The notes below the pieces were generated by a model that ran no database searches, was not told where the DNA came from, and saw only the letters and a program-made list of their open reading frames with translations. From the NCBI GenBank assembly GCA_030686995.1, contig CM060708.1, positions 260,838,044 through 260,902,043 of the forward strand: 64,000 nucleotides of DNA, given 5' to 3'. Made by a program: the position numbers and the translations under genes. Below are positions 1 to 10,642 of the stretch, piece after piece; position 1 is the first letter of the stretch; the number at the start of each line of letters is the position of its first letter. The stretch is from Artemisia argyi. Lineage: Eukaryota > Streptophyta > Magnoliopsida > Asterales > Asteraceae.

Positions 1-689
1 TTAGATCTAAGAAAACACAAGATAGATCTAGCCTAGCATGTTGAAATCAAGACAAGCACAAGATATAGACAACCAACACATAGACATATTGATTGAATTA
101 AGAGAAGACTTATCTTAATAGCACATGAAAGGATTCAAGGGGTAAAAACCCTTGAATTTACTGTAAAATACGAGCTAGGGTTTACAAAGTTCGGCCCTAG
201 GGTTTCTCCACACAAGTTCCTCTCTTAATGAATGAAAATTAGAAAAATATATATAGATTTTAGAAGGTGACGGCGTCAAGAACAATTGTCTGACGCCGTC
301 ATCTCGCCGCCAAATAGTTCCTCGGACTACCTAGATCTGGATCTGATGCCGTCATGTGTACACCTTATGCAGGCCGTCATGATTTTAACTCTTGACGCTC
401 TACTTGTGACGCTTTCAGGTTTCTTCTAGGTCGTCATGGATTTTACTCTTGACGCCGTCAGGATTTCCTTCTTGACGCCGTCATACACTGTTCTCAGCAT
501 GGAAAATTAAGTCTTTGGCGTTTTCTTCACTTTTATGCTCCAAAAACGTCCGAATTGCTTCCTTTTCCAGATTTCACTCCCAAAGTACCTAAAATCACAA
601 AAGGAACGATTTAGGGTAATGTTTGATCAAATAAATTCAATTCTGGGCTTAAATGACCCCCTAAAAGCTGTTCATTTTTCGCCTCATCA
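1..689 (-). repeat. 3' LTR (partial) of Athila-like element
   Basis: Near-identical to 5044-5730, with scattered single-base differences. It ends at CATCA (689), the complement of the TGATG that starts the other LTR at 4313. The portion left of base 1 is outside the window. Confidence 0.85.
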
Positions 690-3128
690 TATACCCTTAC
701 ACTTGAGATTTGCTTGTCCTCAAGCAAATGCGCTTTTATTCTAATCAAAATACAAGTTAGGGGTCATTTAACACTAATATAAAAGTAATTACAACAAATA
801 ATCGTTCCACTAAAGACCAAAGACAAGCACGGATGTCATACACTAGCACCTCACAAATAGTGTTTAGATACTCACATCTCTCGGGTGTAATAAAGTATAG
901 ATTACAATATGGAAATGGAAAACATCTCTCACTACCTGTCATAGCAAAATAGATTACCATAGGCTTGGGAAAGGATCAAACCTCCACCACATGGCGTAAG
1001 CACCTAGGATAAACTATCAAAGAGGTCTTTTAAAGGGTTGTAACGTTAGGTGTAGGGATATGAAATACACGGTTTTGTTGGATATAGGCAGTCTTTACTG
1101 GTGGCGAGTTAACCCTTGGTTAATTACATGTATAATATGGCGTTGCTAAGCCAAGACTAGACTCGACTTAAGCCAATAAATGAAAAATAACAAAAACATA
1201 AAATGAACATAGAATGAAAAGGGATGGTAGTCCGTATGTTTTTTCTCTTTTTCTTTTTTCTATTTTTTTCTTTTCTTTTTCTACCCTACCATCCAAAATA
1301 ATATATCATAGTGAATGAACATTTCCCTTACACTTGAATTTTTACATACTTTACAATAAACTAATCTAATGACTCGAATTAAGAAAATCAAAACACTTGG
1401 AGTACTTTTAAGATTAACGTACATATGGGGGTAATATATGATGTTCTTCCCCATTACTCCATAAAATAAGTACTTTACCCATGAGTCCCAATCGTCCCAA
1501 AACAATATGTACAAGGATATGACTCGACTTAACAACCATGTAATCAATTAGATAGTTAACTTAGGGTTTAACAAATAACAATAATGCACTAAAGATGAGT
1601 GCATACACGGAAGGCTAAGGCGATTTGGTGTACATTTAAGTGGGGTGTAACAAATTCTTTCTTTAAGTAAAATGCTTAAAGTTAGAAATGAAAAGATAGG
1701 CTCGGAGGGGTGTACTAGGGGTTTCGTGTACTAAAAATGAGTACAACGCTAAGGGTGTGGGAAAAATTAGTTTACTTAACTAGCCAAGTAATATGACTTA
1801 AATGGTCAAATAATTATGATACGGGTTTAACACAAGGGTGATCCTAATGCCTCTTATCATGTAGTAAATCCTACTACACGAATGTAGTCTCACTAGCGGT
1901 CTCGGGATGCATCACTAACGCAAGTTCTAAAATCTAAATGCTACCGGTACACTCATAAGAACTAATAGTAAATGCTTTTCCTATCAAATCTAAAGGCGAA
2001 CCTCACATATTTGGGTGAAAAATTTTTCTGAATGATACGGTTATGTGCTAGTCATACAATCTCCTATCCATGAGACGCTTGCTATGGCTAAAGTTTCACT
2101 CCTAAATGTTGTAAAAAATTTTAAATTTGGCGCTAAAATTGCACTAACAAGTATTTCTCATAGTTTTATTACACATCTACCATCAAACAAACAAACTCAA
2201 GCGAAAGTGTATTTGTAAGGTATCATCATTTTACCCTCCCCTTACACTTAGGATGAACATTGTCCCTAATGTTCAAGTAAAGAATGTAAAAGTGAAATAA
2301 GTAAAACAAATGAAATCAAATACACCCCTGATTCGCTCGGTATGGATAATAAGGTGGCCAGGTTAGATCTTCCTCCAAGAAAATGAACAATCAAAGCTTC
2401 CCTTCCAGAATATAAATCATCTTCTTGTCATACGTAACCTGTAAATCCTGACAAAACAGACAAGGCAACCTCGCATAAAATCGGCGGTAATCTACATAAG
2501 TTACTAAATCCTAGAAAACAAAGTAAGATATAATGCTTGTGGAATGATGTTTGCAGATTTCCTGGAGATTATAAAACTTAATAATTCAACAAAAACTTTA
2601 AGACTCCGTTAGAAAAACAAAACTGGTAAAATTCCCAGATTTTTACACGTGATGCCGTCAAGAATAAACTTATGACGCCGTCAGAAGTGACCTGCAGAAA
2701 TTCTTATGTTAAGTTTCCGGAAAATTTCTGGAAAAACTTGGTCCTACTTCCTGGAAAATCCTGCAAAACATCATCATGACTCGATACAAGCATTTGACTC
2801 TCACAAATACGAATATACATGTTTACTTAATATTGTGGAGAATCATGATCGGTTTGTTTCTTAAAAACATATTTGGGGTTTCCCCTTACACTTATCTTTT
2901 GCAAAAATACCTTTGGGTGAAGTTAAGATTAGGCCAAAACAATAAAGTAAAGTATTTCCACTATTTAGTTTAGAAACATGATCTACCAACAATAAAAATA
3001 AAGCATGCATACAGAAGCAAATAACAAACAAACAAACAAAATAAAAATCACACAAAACATGGGTTGCCTCCCAAGAAGCACTTTTCTTTATTTACGAGTC
3101 TTGTAGCTAGACTCAAGGTCATGGGTTA
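690..3128 (-). other. Non-coding 3' internal region with four polypurine-tract-like copies
   Basis: About 2.4 kb with no convincing ORF; the short ORFs have no recognisable composition. The PPT next to the LTR reads AAGTGTAAGGG on the minus strand (694-704). The same 11 bases recur at 1325-1335, 2239-2249 and 2883-2893. Two copies of the LTR palindrome motif occur at 2650-2660 (one mismatch) and 2673-2683. A pyrimidine-rich run lies at 1236-1285. Confidence 0.6.
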
Positions 3129-4139
3129 CTACGTAACCTCATCGTTGGTTTCACTCTCTGATTGTAAATGTTCTTTGTAGAAACCAATCACCTTTTTCTC
3201 AATCGCTCCTATAATCCTATGGGCAAATTCCTTATCGACTTTATACTTTGGTCCTAGAGCCAAACAATCTTTGTAGAAAAGACTCCTCTTTTCCCATACA
3301 TAATCCATGCCCTTTTTCTTATCCTCTTCATTGATGTCCTCAAAAGCACCAATGTTATCCTTATCAAATCGGGATATAAAGCGAAATTCCTTCATTCTAT
3401 TAGGCATCCTATAAGTGATCCTATCGATGTTACTTGCAAATCGGATTGTCCCTTCTATCTCATCATATTCTAACTTGGACTCCTCAACAAACGGTTTACC
3501 AAACACAACATTGGATAATCGACAATCAATAACATTAGCAAGATCTTCCACAATCATAAAGTCAGTGACAAAAGTGAAATTCCCAACAAAGACACGTAGA
3601 CCTTTAACTCTCCCGACAAAGTTACAAACTCCACCGGGGTATTTGGGATCTCTTCTAGGTTCAAATCTTGTTTTCACTATATCATTATAAACACTTGAGG
3701 ACATAATGTTGACTGGGGATTTAAAGTCAATGTAAGCATTGTCAACGTGTCTATACCCAATCATACATGGTATCTTAGCATTCTTAGGATCGCCTCTCTT
3801 TATCTTAGGTTTGATTCTAGTAAAAGGAGATCGAGGATCATCAATAAGATTATTATAATATGCAATCTCCTCCTTAGTGGGGTATAGATTAAAATAATCA
3901 TTTTGTCTCGGATCTATTTCCCCCTCTTCAAGTTCCTCAACAACATTCACAAAATCATTAGGCCCTAGGTCCTCATTTGAATACAAGGCGGTCGCTAGGT
4001 CACTAAATGCATGGTCGAGCTCAACCTTAATCAACCTATTAAGCTCCCTAAGTTCCCTAATCTCACTCTCAATTTGCTCACGTAACACAGCCACATCTCT
4101 AGGGGAAATGGGTGGATTCGCGTTTTCCATAATGGTCAA
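3129..4139 (-). CDS. Retropepsin-like protein of Athila-like element
   Basis: A 336-residue ORF starting at ATG 4139, about 150 nt after the PBS, so probably the first ORF of the genomic RNA. Residues about 15-50 look like a coiled coil (REQIESEIRELRELNRLIK), followed by an acidic stretch (VEELEEGEID). Residues about 120-240 resemble the aspartic-protease-like domain of plant gag proteins: a short strand (IPCMIGYRHVDNAYID), then SPVNIMSSSVY, then VGNFTFVTDFMIVEDL and VVFGKPFV. Where an active retropepsin has D-S/T-G, this protein reads IDFKS, so it is probably not catalytic. The ORF is open throughout, unlike much of the neighbouring sequence, and similar stand-alone proteins are annotated in Asteraceae genomes (recalled, not searched). 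A structural, gag-like or regulatory role is possible; the function is unknown. Confidence 0.65.
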   Translation of the reverse strand: MTIMENANPPISPRDVAVLREQIESEIRELRELNRLIKVELDHAFSDLATALYSNEDLGPNDFVNVVEELEEGEIDPRQNDYFNLYPTKEEIAYYNNLIDDPRSPFTRIKPKIKRGDPKNAKIPCMIGYRHVDNAYIDFKSPVNIMSSSVYNDIVKTRFEPRRDPKYPGGVCNFVGRVKGLRVFVGNFTFVTDFMIVEDLANVIDCRLSNVVFGKPFVEESKLEYDEIEGTIRFASNIDRITYRMPNRMKEFRFISRFDKDNIGAFEDINEEDKKKGMDYVWEKRSLFYKDCLALGPKYKVDKEFAHRIIGAIEKKVIGFYKEHLQSESETNDEVT

Positions 4140-4288
4140 CGGAATAGTTAATGAATTTGATTTACTAACAAAGGAACGAAGTAAAAGATAGACTAAAGAG
4201 AACCTAAAAATAAAAATAAAATCTTACTAGAAAGGAATCTAGCAAGTAGACCTAATAAAAAGAGATTCTAACCTAGACAATACCTATT

Positions 4289-4306
4289 CCCCGGGCTGCG
4301 GCGCCA
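4289..4306 (-). other. Primer-binding site, tRNA-Asp-like
   Basis: On the minus strand it reads TGGCGCCGCAGCCCGGGG, six bases inside the LTR boundary. It shares the TGGCGCCG start and GGGG end of the tRNA-Asp PBS common in Athila and Tat elements, with mismatches in the middle. Confidence 0.7.
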
Positions 4307-4312
4307 ATAACT

Positions 4313-5730
4313 TGATGCGTGGGGTTTGCACCAGGCTTTACCTCTCAAGGGATCTTGAGAAGCTTACAACCCTCACCAGGCAGTGTACCTGATCGATGTA
4401 GTATAGTATATTGACAAGTACCGGGGGATTGATCGTTCAGCTAGGAATAGTGTCGCTAGGATTAGAAAACCTAAAGACTAGGTCTAGAGATGAGGGATGA
4501 TTCTTTTTGTATTTTTATATTTTTAGAAAGCAAATTAAAATCTTGGGTTTGAAGGATTTGGGCGGAATTAGTTGCTAGTCAACTAGCCCAATACTAAAAT
4601 GAAATCAAATTAAAATACTAGAATGAAAATAAAACTAAATTATACTAGAGTTGTGAGCAATATGTGGGAGAAATGTGTTTACTTAGATTTCACTACTCCC
4701 TAGATATCTTTTACACGTTAATTACTTGTTATAGTTGCGTGGATGACGGATTGTATTCCTTAATGCCATTCATGGGATGGCGTACTTACTTCCCCAATCC
4801 TATGAGTGCCTACTTCACTCCTATGTCGAGCCGGCTAAGAAGCTCCTAACATGGGATCATTAGAATTTACTCATGCATTAAATACAACCAATAAAGCCTA
4901 GTACACATTGGTTCATGTTTCCTAAGATGTTGAAGCATGTTACACAATGGAGATCTGCCAGTTTTCTTAAGCCTAACATTGAAATCATTCATCCAATACA
5001 ACCATAAACAAGTAATCAGCACATAATTAACATCTAGGTTTCATTAGATCTAAGCAAACACAAGATAGATCTAGCCTAGCATGTTGAAATCAAGACAAGC
5101 ACAAGATATAGACAACCAACACATAGACATATTGATTGAATTAAGAGAAGACTTATCTTAATAGCACATGAAATGATTCAAGGGGTAAAAACCCTTGAAT
5201 TTACTGTAAATACGAGCTAGGGTTCACAAAGTTCGGCCCTAGGGTTTTTCCGCACAAGTTCCTCTCTTAATGACTGAAAATTAGAAAACTATATATAGAT
5301 TTTAGAAGGTGACGGCGTCAAGAACAATTGTCTGACGCCGTCATCTCGCCGCCAAATAGTTCCTCAGACTACCTAGATCTGGATCTGACGCCGTCATGTG
5401 TACACCTTATGCAGGCCGTCATGATTTTAACTCTTGACGCTCTACTTGTGACGCCTTCAGGTTCTTCTAGGTCGTCATGGATTTTACTCTTGACGCCGTC
5501 AGGATTTCCTTCTTGACGCCGTCATACACTGTTCTCAGCATGGAAAATTAAGTCTTTGGCGTTTTCTTCACTTTTATGCTCCAAAAACGTCCGAATTGCT
5601 TCCTTTTCCAGATTTCACTCCCAAAGTACCTAAAATCACAAAAGGAACGATTTAGGGTAATATTTGATCAAATAAATTCAATTCCGGGCTTAAATGACCC
5701 CCTAAAAGTGGTTCATTTTTTGCTTCATCA
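4313..5730 (-). repeat. 5' LTR of Athila-like element
   Basis: A 1418-bp LTR with TGATG...CATCA ends. The right boundary is fixed where it diverges from the window-start copy and Ty3 coding sequence begins (5731). Its right third repeats 1-689. On the minus strand U3 begins at 5730 and the TATA box lies near 5289-5298. Confidence 0.85.
5289..5524 (-). promoter_or_regulatory. LTR promoter: TATA box plus array of TGACG palindromes
   Basis: A TATA-like CTATATATAG lies at 5289-5298. Upstream in element sense are five exact 11-bp palindromes of form TGACGSCGTCA at 5310-5320, 5333-5343, 5386-5396, 5491-5501 and 5514-5524. Degenerate copies lie at 5413-5421, 5434-5439, 5449-5459 and 5473-5477. TGACG is the core of TGA-class bZIP (as-1) sites. 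Enhancer function is inferred from position and motif. Confidence 0.55.
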
Positions 5731-6561
5731 GTGTACTTGATGAGTTCAAGGACGTGATGCCCAAGGAGTTTCCGAAGAAGCTACCACCAAGGAGGGAGGT
5801 GGATCATACCATCGAGTTGGAACCAGGTTCCAAACCACCCGCTAAAGCCTCTTACCGAATGCCACCACCAGAGTTGGAGGAGTTGCGTAAAAAACTCAAG
5901 GATCTATTGGATGCGGGCTATGTTCGACCCTTGAAGGCCCCATATGGTGCGCCGGTGCTATTTCAAAGGAAGAAGGACGGATCCTTACGGATGTGCATAG
6001 ACTACCGGGCACTTAACAAGGTAACGATCAAGAACAAATACCCTATTCCTCTCATTGCGGATTTGTTCGATCAACTTGGAAAGGCGAGATACTTCTCCAA
6101 GTTAGACTTGAGATCGGGGTATTACCAAGTACGGATAGCAGAGGGAGACGAGGCGAACAATGTGTGTTACGAGGTATGGTTCTTACGAGTTCTTAGTCAT
6201 GCCTTTTGGTTTAACGAATGCTCCCGCTACATTTTGCACCCTCATGAATAAATTATTTCACCTGTTCCTTGATAAATTTGTGGTGGTATACTTGGACGAT
6301 ATTGTTGTTTATAGTCATACCTTGGAAGAGCATGTCTTGCATTTGAAACAGGTATTCCAAGTGTTACGGGACAATGAACTTTATGTAAAGTTGGAGAAAT
6401 GCTCCTTCGCCCAAGACGAAGTCGAGTTCTTGGGACACAAAATCAAAGACGGTGGATTGATAATGGACGGGGCAAAAGTGAAAGCTATTCAGGAGTGGGA
6501 ACCACCAACCAAGGTGACGGAGTTGAGATCTTTTCTTGGCTTGGTGAACTATTGCCAATCT
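5731..6561 (+). pseudogene. Ty3/gypsy pol fragment (linker and reverse transcriptase), frameshifted
   Basis: The translation gives the segment before RT ([17 protein letters not shown]), then RT blocks ([49 protein letters not shown]). After a frameshift near 6150-6165 it continues with [13 protein letters not shown], the catalytic YLDD box (VVYLDDIVVYS) and FLGLVNY. This is chromovirus-type RT. The left side is cut by the Athila-like LTR and the right side by MULE sequence at about 6561. No protease, RNase H, integrase or LTR of this element is visible nearby. Confidence 0.9.
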
Positions 6562-6564
6562 TAG

Positions 6565-8360
6565 GGATTACACTTTGGAATTGAAAAATAAAAACAATGA
6601 TACAACTGTGAAGATTCAAGTTGAAGCAAACCCTGATGCAACTAATGTTTCAAGGGTTTTCAGACGGATTCATATTTGTCTTGGTGCCTTGAAAAAACGT
6701 TACAGAGCAGGAAAAAGGGACATACTAGGTTTGGATGGGGCTTTTATCAAAGGACAATATAGTGGTCAAGTCTTAACTGCTGTTGGTGTCGATAGCAATA
6801 ATGACCTCTATCCAGTTGCTTACGCGGTAGTTGAAGCTGAGTCCAAGAGTTCATGGTTATGGTTCTTTAGCAATCTTGGAGATGATCTTGATTTACAACC
6901 CAATTCAAACTACACCTTTATCTCAGACAGACAAAAGGTATAAACATGGTGTATCCTATTAATTTATTTGCAACCCAATTCAACACTCATTCATATATTA
7001 TGTTTTGTTCAATTTGACAGGGGATATTACCAGCCATTGCATAATTGTTTCCTGCTGCTGAACGCAGATTCTGTGTGCGACACATATATGACAACATGAA
7101 ACAGTTATTCAAGGGAGAGAAGATCAAGGAACTTCTTTGGAAGTGTGCTAGAGCATCAAGAGTTGTTGAGTTTAATAGAGGAATGGATGAGCTCAAATCA
7201 ACGAACTCTAAAGCTTATGACTGATTAAGGAAGATACTAGCATCATCATGATCAAGGTCACATTTTTCAAGTACAATATACACATATTATGACTTTCATC
7301 TTTAATATTAATAAGATTAAAAATGATGTTGATATTGATATGTTATATACAGGGAGAGCTAAATGTGACATCCTTCTTAACAACTTATGTGAATCGTTCA
7401 ATAGCAAGTTGGTGGCCGACAGAGATTAACCAATCATTGGTTGTTTGGAATACATCAGGGAGTATCTTATTAAGAGAAGTGTTAGTGTGCGGCATTTAAT
7501 AGACGGATGTGAGGGTCTATTAACCCCAACAGCAACTACAATTTTAAGCAACATCAAGCATCATTATTGAGTTATATGGAGGGGGGGAGACATACCAGTG
7601 TAAGGGAGCTTGGGGTGACCAATGTGTTGTTCATATGACAAAAAGGGAATGCACATATAGGAGATGGGACCTCATTGGTATTCCGTGTACACATGCTGTT
7701 GCGGCTATCAACGACATGACTAAGAACAACGTGGAATCAAATGGCAACCAAGTTGGGATACCATAGGATTATGTGTCCCCATGTTATTGGTTAACCATAT
7801 GGAAGGAGATGTATCAATATAAGATTGAAGGAATTGCTGGTTCAGCCTTTTGGCCCAAATGCACTATTCCTAGCAACCTAAAGCTACCTCACCACCATGT
7901 CCCAATTGGTAGACCACGGAAGAAGAGAAGAGTGTCAAAGGAAGAGATTGCTGAATAGGTTATGAAAAACTCAATGGTGAAAAATGGGAAGCTGTCAAAG
8001 AGGGGCAAGACAGTCAAATGTGGTGCATGTGGTGGGCAGGGTCACAATAAGAGAGCTTGTACGGGTCGAAGAGACAACCGAAAGAAGGGTAGTGGAAAAA
8101 GAAAGGAATGAGTACCATATGAGGTACTAGAAAGAACTACTCAGCCAGTGGGATCTTCTTCTGCAACAGAGGTGAGAGAAGGGTCAAGCCAGCCAGTAGG
8201 AACACAAGCAAGTGAGGTAGCACCAGGGCCAAGTCATTAAGTTGGAACACAAGCAAGTGAGGTATCACAATCAATAGCGAATGGTGGATGTCAAAGGAAG
8301 AAGAGGATCAAGAAAAAGCAAGATCGCCAAGTGAGTCAACACCATTGTGATGGTGCAATA
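6565..8360 (+). pseudogene. MULE (MuDR-type) transposase, 5'-truncated and decayed
   Basis: Coding similarity begins at DYTLELKNKNNDTTVKI. It passes through the transposase core (ILGLDGAFIKG with the first catalytic Asp, AYAVVEAESKSSW, FISDRQK with the second) and RRFCVRHIYDNM. It then reaches a SWIM-type zinc finger (ECTYRRWDLIGIPCTH), a basic AT-hook-like GRPRKKRR and a CCHC knuckle (CGACGGQGHNKRAC). Two GT-AG introns fit the reading frame: 6938-7020 and 7271-7352. Lesions include in-frame TAA 7042-7044 and TGA 7222-7224 and later stops. One SWIM Cys is Tyr. The amino-terminal part is missing, replaced on the left by Ty3 sequence. MULE transposases cut and paste DNA in the nucleus; this copy should be inactive. 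The end at 8360 is approximate. Confidence 0.85.
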
Positions 8361-9107
8361 AACTTATTTGTTTATTTGTTTTTGTGTTTTATGGATTATG
8401 TAACTCAGTTTCTATCTTCTAGACAATAATTTATACGGTATTTGTTTTTAGACTTTAATTGATTAGGAATGGTATTTCTTTTCATTTGGGTTTACCATGG
8501 TTTTCATGCAAATTTATTGTCCACTATTTGCTGCATAGTCAATATTGTTGCATCCATATTAAGGAAACGGCGAATTTGGTGCAACCAAAATGGTAATTTG
8601 ATGCATAATGCTCTGCACAATTCAAAGACTTTGTGGTTTGACATCATCATTTACTTAACTATATCGGATGACCCAACATCATACAAGTTAAGTATATGGA
8701 ATGACCCAGACTGGTATTGACTTTTAGAAGTCAAAGTCGATAAGGAACCAGAAACCAAGTTAGCTGCATACTGATTCAGCAACTTAAAGTAACATTAATG
8801 ACTACATTGGTATTTTTAAAAGAACAACAAGCAACTACGATGATCCCACTATTATGCCAAAAACAAGTACTTTTTATTAACATGATAAGGTCAATACAAA
8901 CCAGGGATGACTTTATTCCCTGTAATGCTACAACCCAGAAAGATAACAGAACACATCCTAAACAATTTAAACCAACTTAAAGACGATGAAAAAAAGACCC
9001 AACTTAAAAGAAGAATCATGTTAAGCTTCTTCAACTGCTTATCCTTCTCCCTCATCAACATCATCTGCTCCTCCAAGTCTTCTTCAAGATTACTCCTTGT
9101 CCTTAGG
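8361..9107. other. MULE downstream flank; possible coiled-coil/membrane ORF remnant on minus strand
   Basis: No clear gene. On the minus strand, about 9107-8891 encodes a short open stretch with a charged coiled coil (LEEDLEEQMMLMREKDKQLK) followed by a hydrophobic segment. This resembles the C-terminal tail of zf-GRF-type proteins often found near plant MULEs. The similarity is weak and recalled, and its upstream part is cut by LTR-like sequence at 9108. The rest is AT-rich and unassigned. Confidence 0.25.
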
Positions 9108-9175
9108 ATGTCACACCTCGCCAAGGCGAAAACACGAGTGTAACTTCATGGATATCACCACAACACGTGGTGTCT
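9108..9175 (-). repeat. Fragment resembling a Ty3 LTR terminus
   Basis: Starts TGTCACACCTCGCC, like the TGTCACACCC start of the T LTRs, and is replaced after about 68 bp by a second TGTAACACCC-type start at 9176. Probably a truncated LTR tip interrupted by the next insertion. Too short for a firm call. Confidence 0.3.
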
Positions 9176-10166
9176 TGTAACACCCCCATTTTTCACTGAT
9201 CGCAGCGGATAAAGCGTTTGGGGTATTACTTCATAGAATCACAGATACAGTAATAGAAAACAACTCAAAAAGAGACGTTGTGGAAATTTAGTTATCATTC
9301 ATAATTACCAGAGTTTTAATTATAAAAGATATACTTTTATTTTTGATGAGGTCCCAAAAATCTAAGAGTTAGGTTGTGTTTGAATGATAACCATGAAAAG
9401 TCCTCCGAGTTCAGTACCTCCTTCTGCCATGGGTCCATAGAAGTAATATACCTAGAGTACATGCTTAAAAAGTCAACACTAGGTGTTGAGTGAGAATCAT
9501 AGGTTTAGGGGTTAGTGAATACAAGTTCCATGGGTTCAGTTGTTACACCCATCTGGGAAAATGTAGATTTTGTGATAATTGTGATGCATGCACAATTATC
9601 AGGAGCGTAGTATGTTGCACTAAGCTCATGAATCACACCGTAACGATCCGGGTCATGTGGGCTGCAGACCCAACATGAGGGGATAGAAGGATAACTTGCC
9701 AAAGTTATACCTTGAGTGGATTCAAATATAGTACTTATTGGTACCACCTAGTGGGGTGTTAATACCAACGGGAGTTGTCAAACTACAATAGATCTATCAA
9801 CTATATTCGCCTTCGCATGGGTAAAATATCACAAATGATTAGATTCATGAATTTTGGTTATGTAGTGGTGGCTGTTAGTTTACTCGTGCAACAACCAAAG
9901 AAAAAGACTTGTATTCGGTTTTAAGTAAAGCATTTTGCATGTATCCCCCTCATAGGGTTTATAAAGCATTTAAAGTAAAAGTATTTTAAAAAGTATGAGG
10001 CTATGAACTCACCTGGGTTTAGAGTATTCTAAGTGATGCAAATAGTGACTCGGAAACTAGACCGCCTTACTCACGTATTCTAGTGTGTTGTTGGTTTTGT
10101 ATGTATGTCAAGCTTTAGTTATCATGTTTTATGTTTCTCAAGTTATTGTTTTTAAGTTTGTTAATG

Positions 10167-10302
<136 letters not shown>

Positions 10303-10303
10303 C

Positions 10304-10642
10304 ATAACACCGTTCAGGCCATTGTAATTCAGAAGTATATGACTCCTCACATGAAGCTCCCTACTATTGTATTATGTTATCATCATAATACCGTTCGGGC
10401 CACCATAATTCAGAAGTTAATAATCCTCACACAAAGCTCCCTATTATTAAGTTATGTTGTTATTAGGGTTTAGTTATAATCATATCACTGTTCGAGCCAT
10501 CATATCTCAGAAGTATATGCAATAATCGTTCGAGGAGTCAGGGCACTTTAATTTGTAAACCCAACAAACTCGTCAAAACGAAATATCCACATAGTACTCC
10601 TCACATGAAGCTCCCTAGTATTGTGTTATGTTTCTAACTTTA
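10304..10642. repeat. Degenerate tandem repeat (about 85-110 bp unit)
   Basis: Three units share CCGTTC(A/G)GGCCA, ATTCAGAAGT and CTCACA(T/C)(G/A)AAGCTCCCTA followed by TATTAT/GTTATGTT; they start near 10307, 10390 and 10485. A partial unit at 10597-10642 repeats the AAGCTCCCTA portion. No coding potential. Confidence 0.7.

Larger units (their letters stand above)
1..5730 (-). mobile_element. Athila-like non-autonomous LTR retrotransposon (left LTR truncated by window)
   Basis: Two direct repeats (1-689 and 4313-5730) flank an internal region with one ORF. On the minus strand the order is LTR, primer-binding site (4289-4306), ORF (4139-3129), long non-coding tail, polypurine tract, LTR. The PBS resembles the tRNA-Asp type used by Athila/Tat elements. 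The stretch just after the ORF (about 3060-3085) contains the AAGTGCTTCTTGGGAGGCAA block that I recall following the coding region in Athila elements. No reverse transcriptase, integrase or RNase H is visible, so movement would need helper proteins. It sits against Ty3 pol sequence at 5731. The left flank lies outside the window, so the target-site duplication cannot be checked. Confidence 0.8.

Noticed and set aside
4289..4306. tRNA-like similarity at primer-binding sites
   Set aside because: Only 12-18 bases match tRNA 3' ends; no cloverleaf, so these are PBSs and not tRNA genes.
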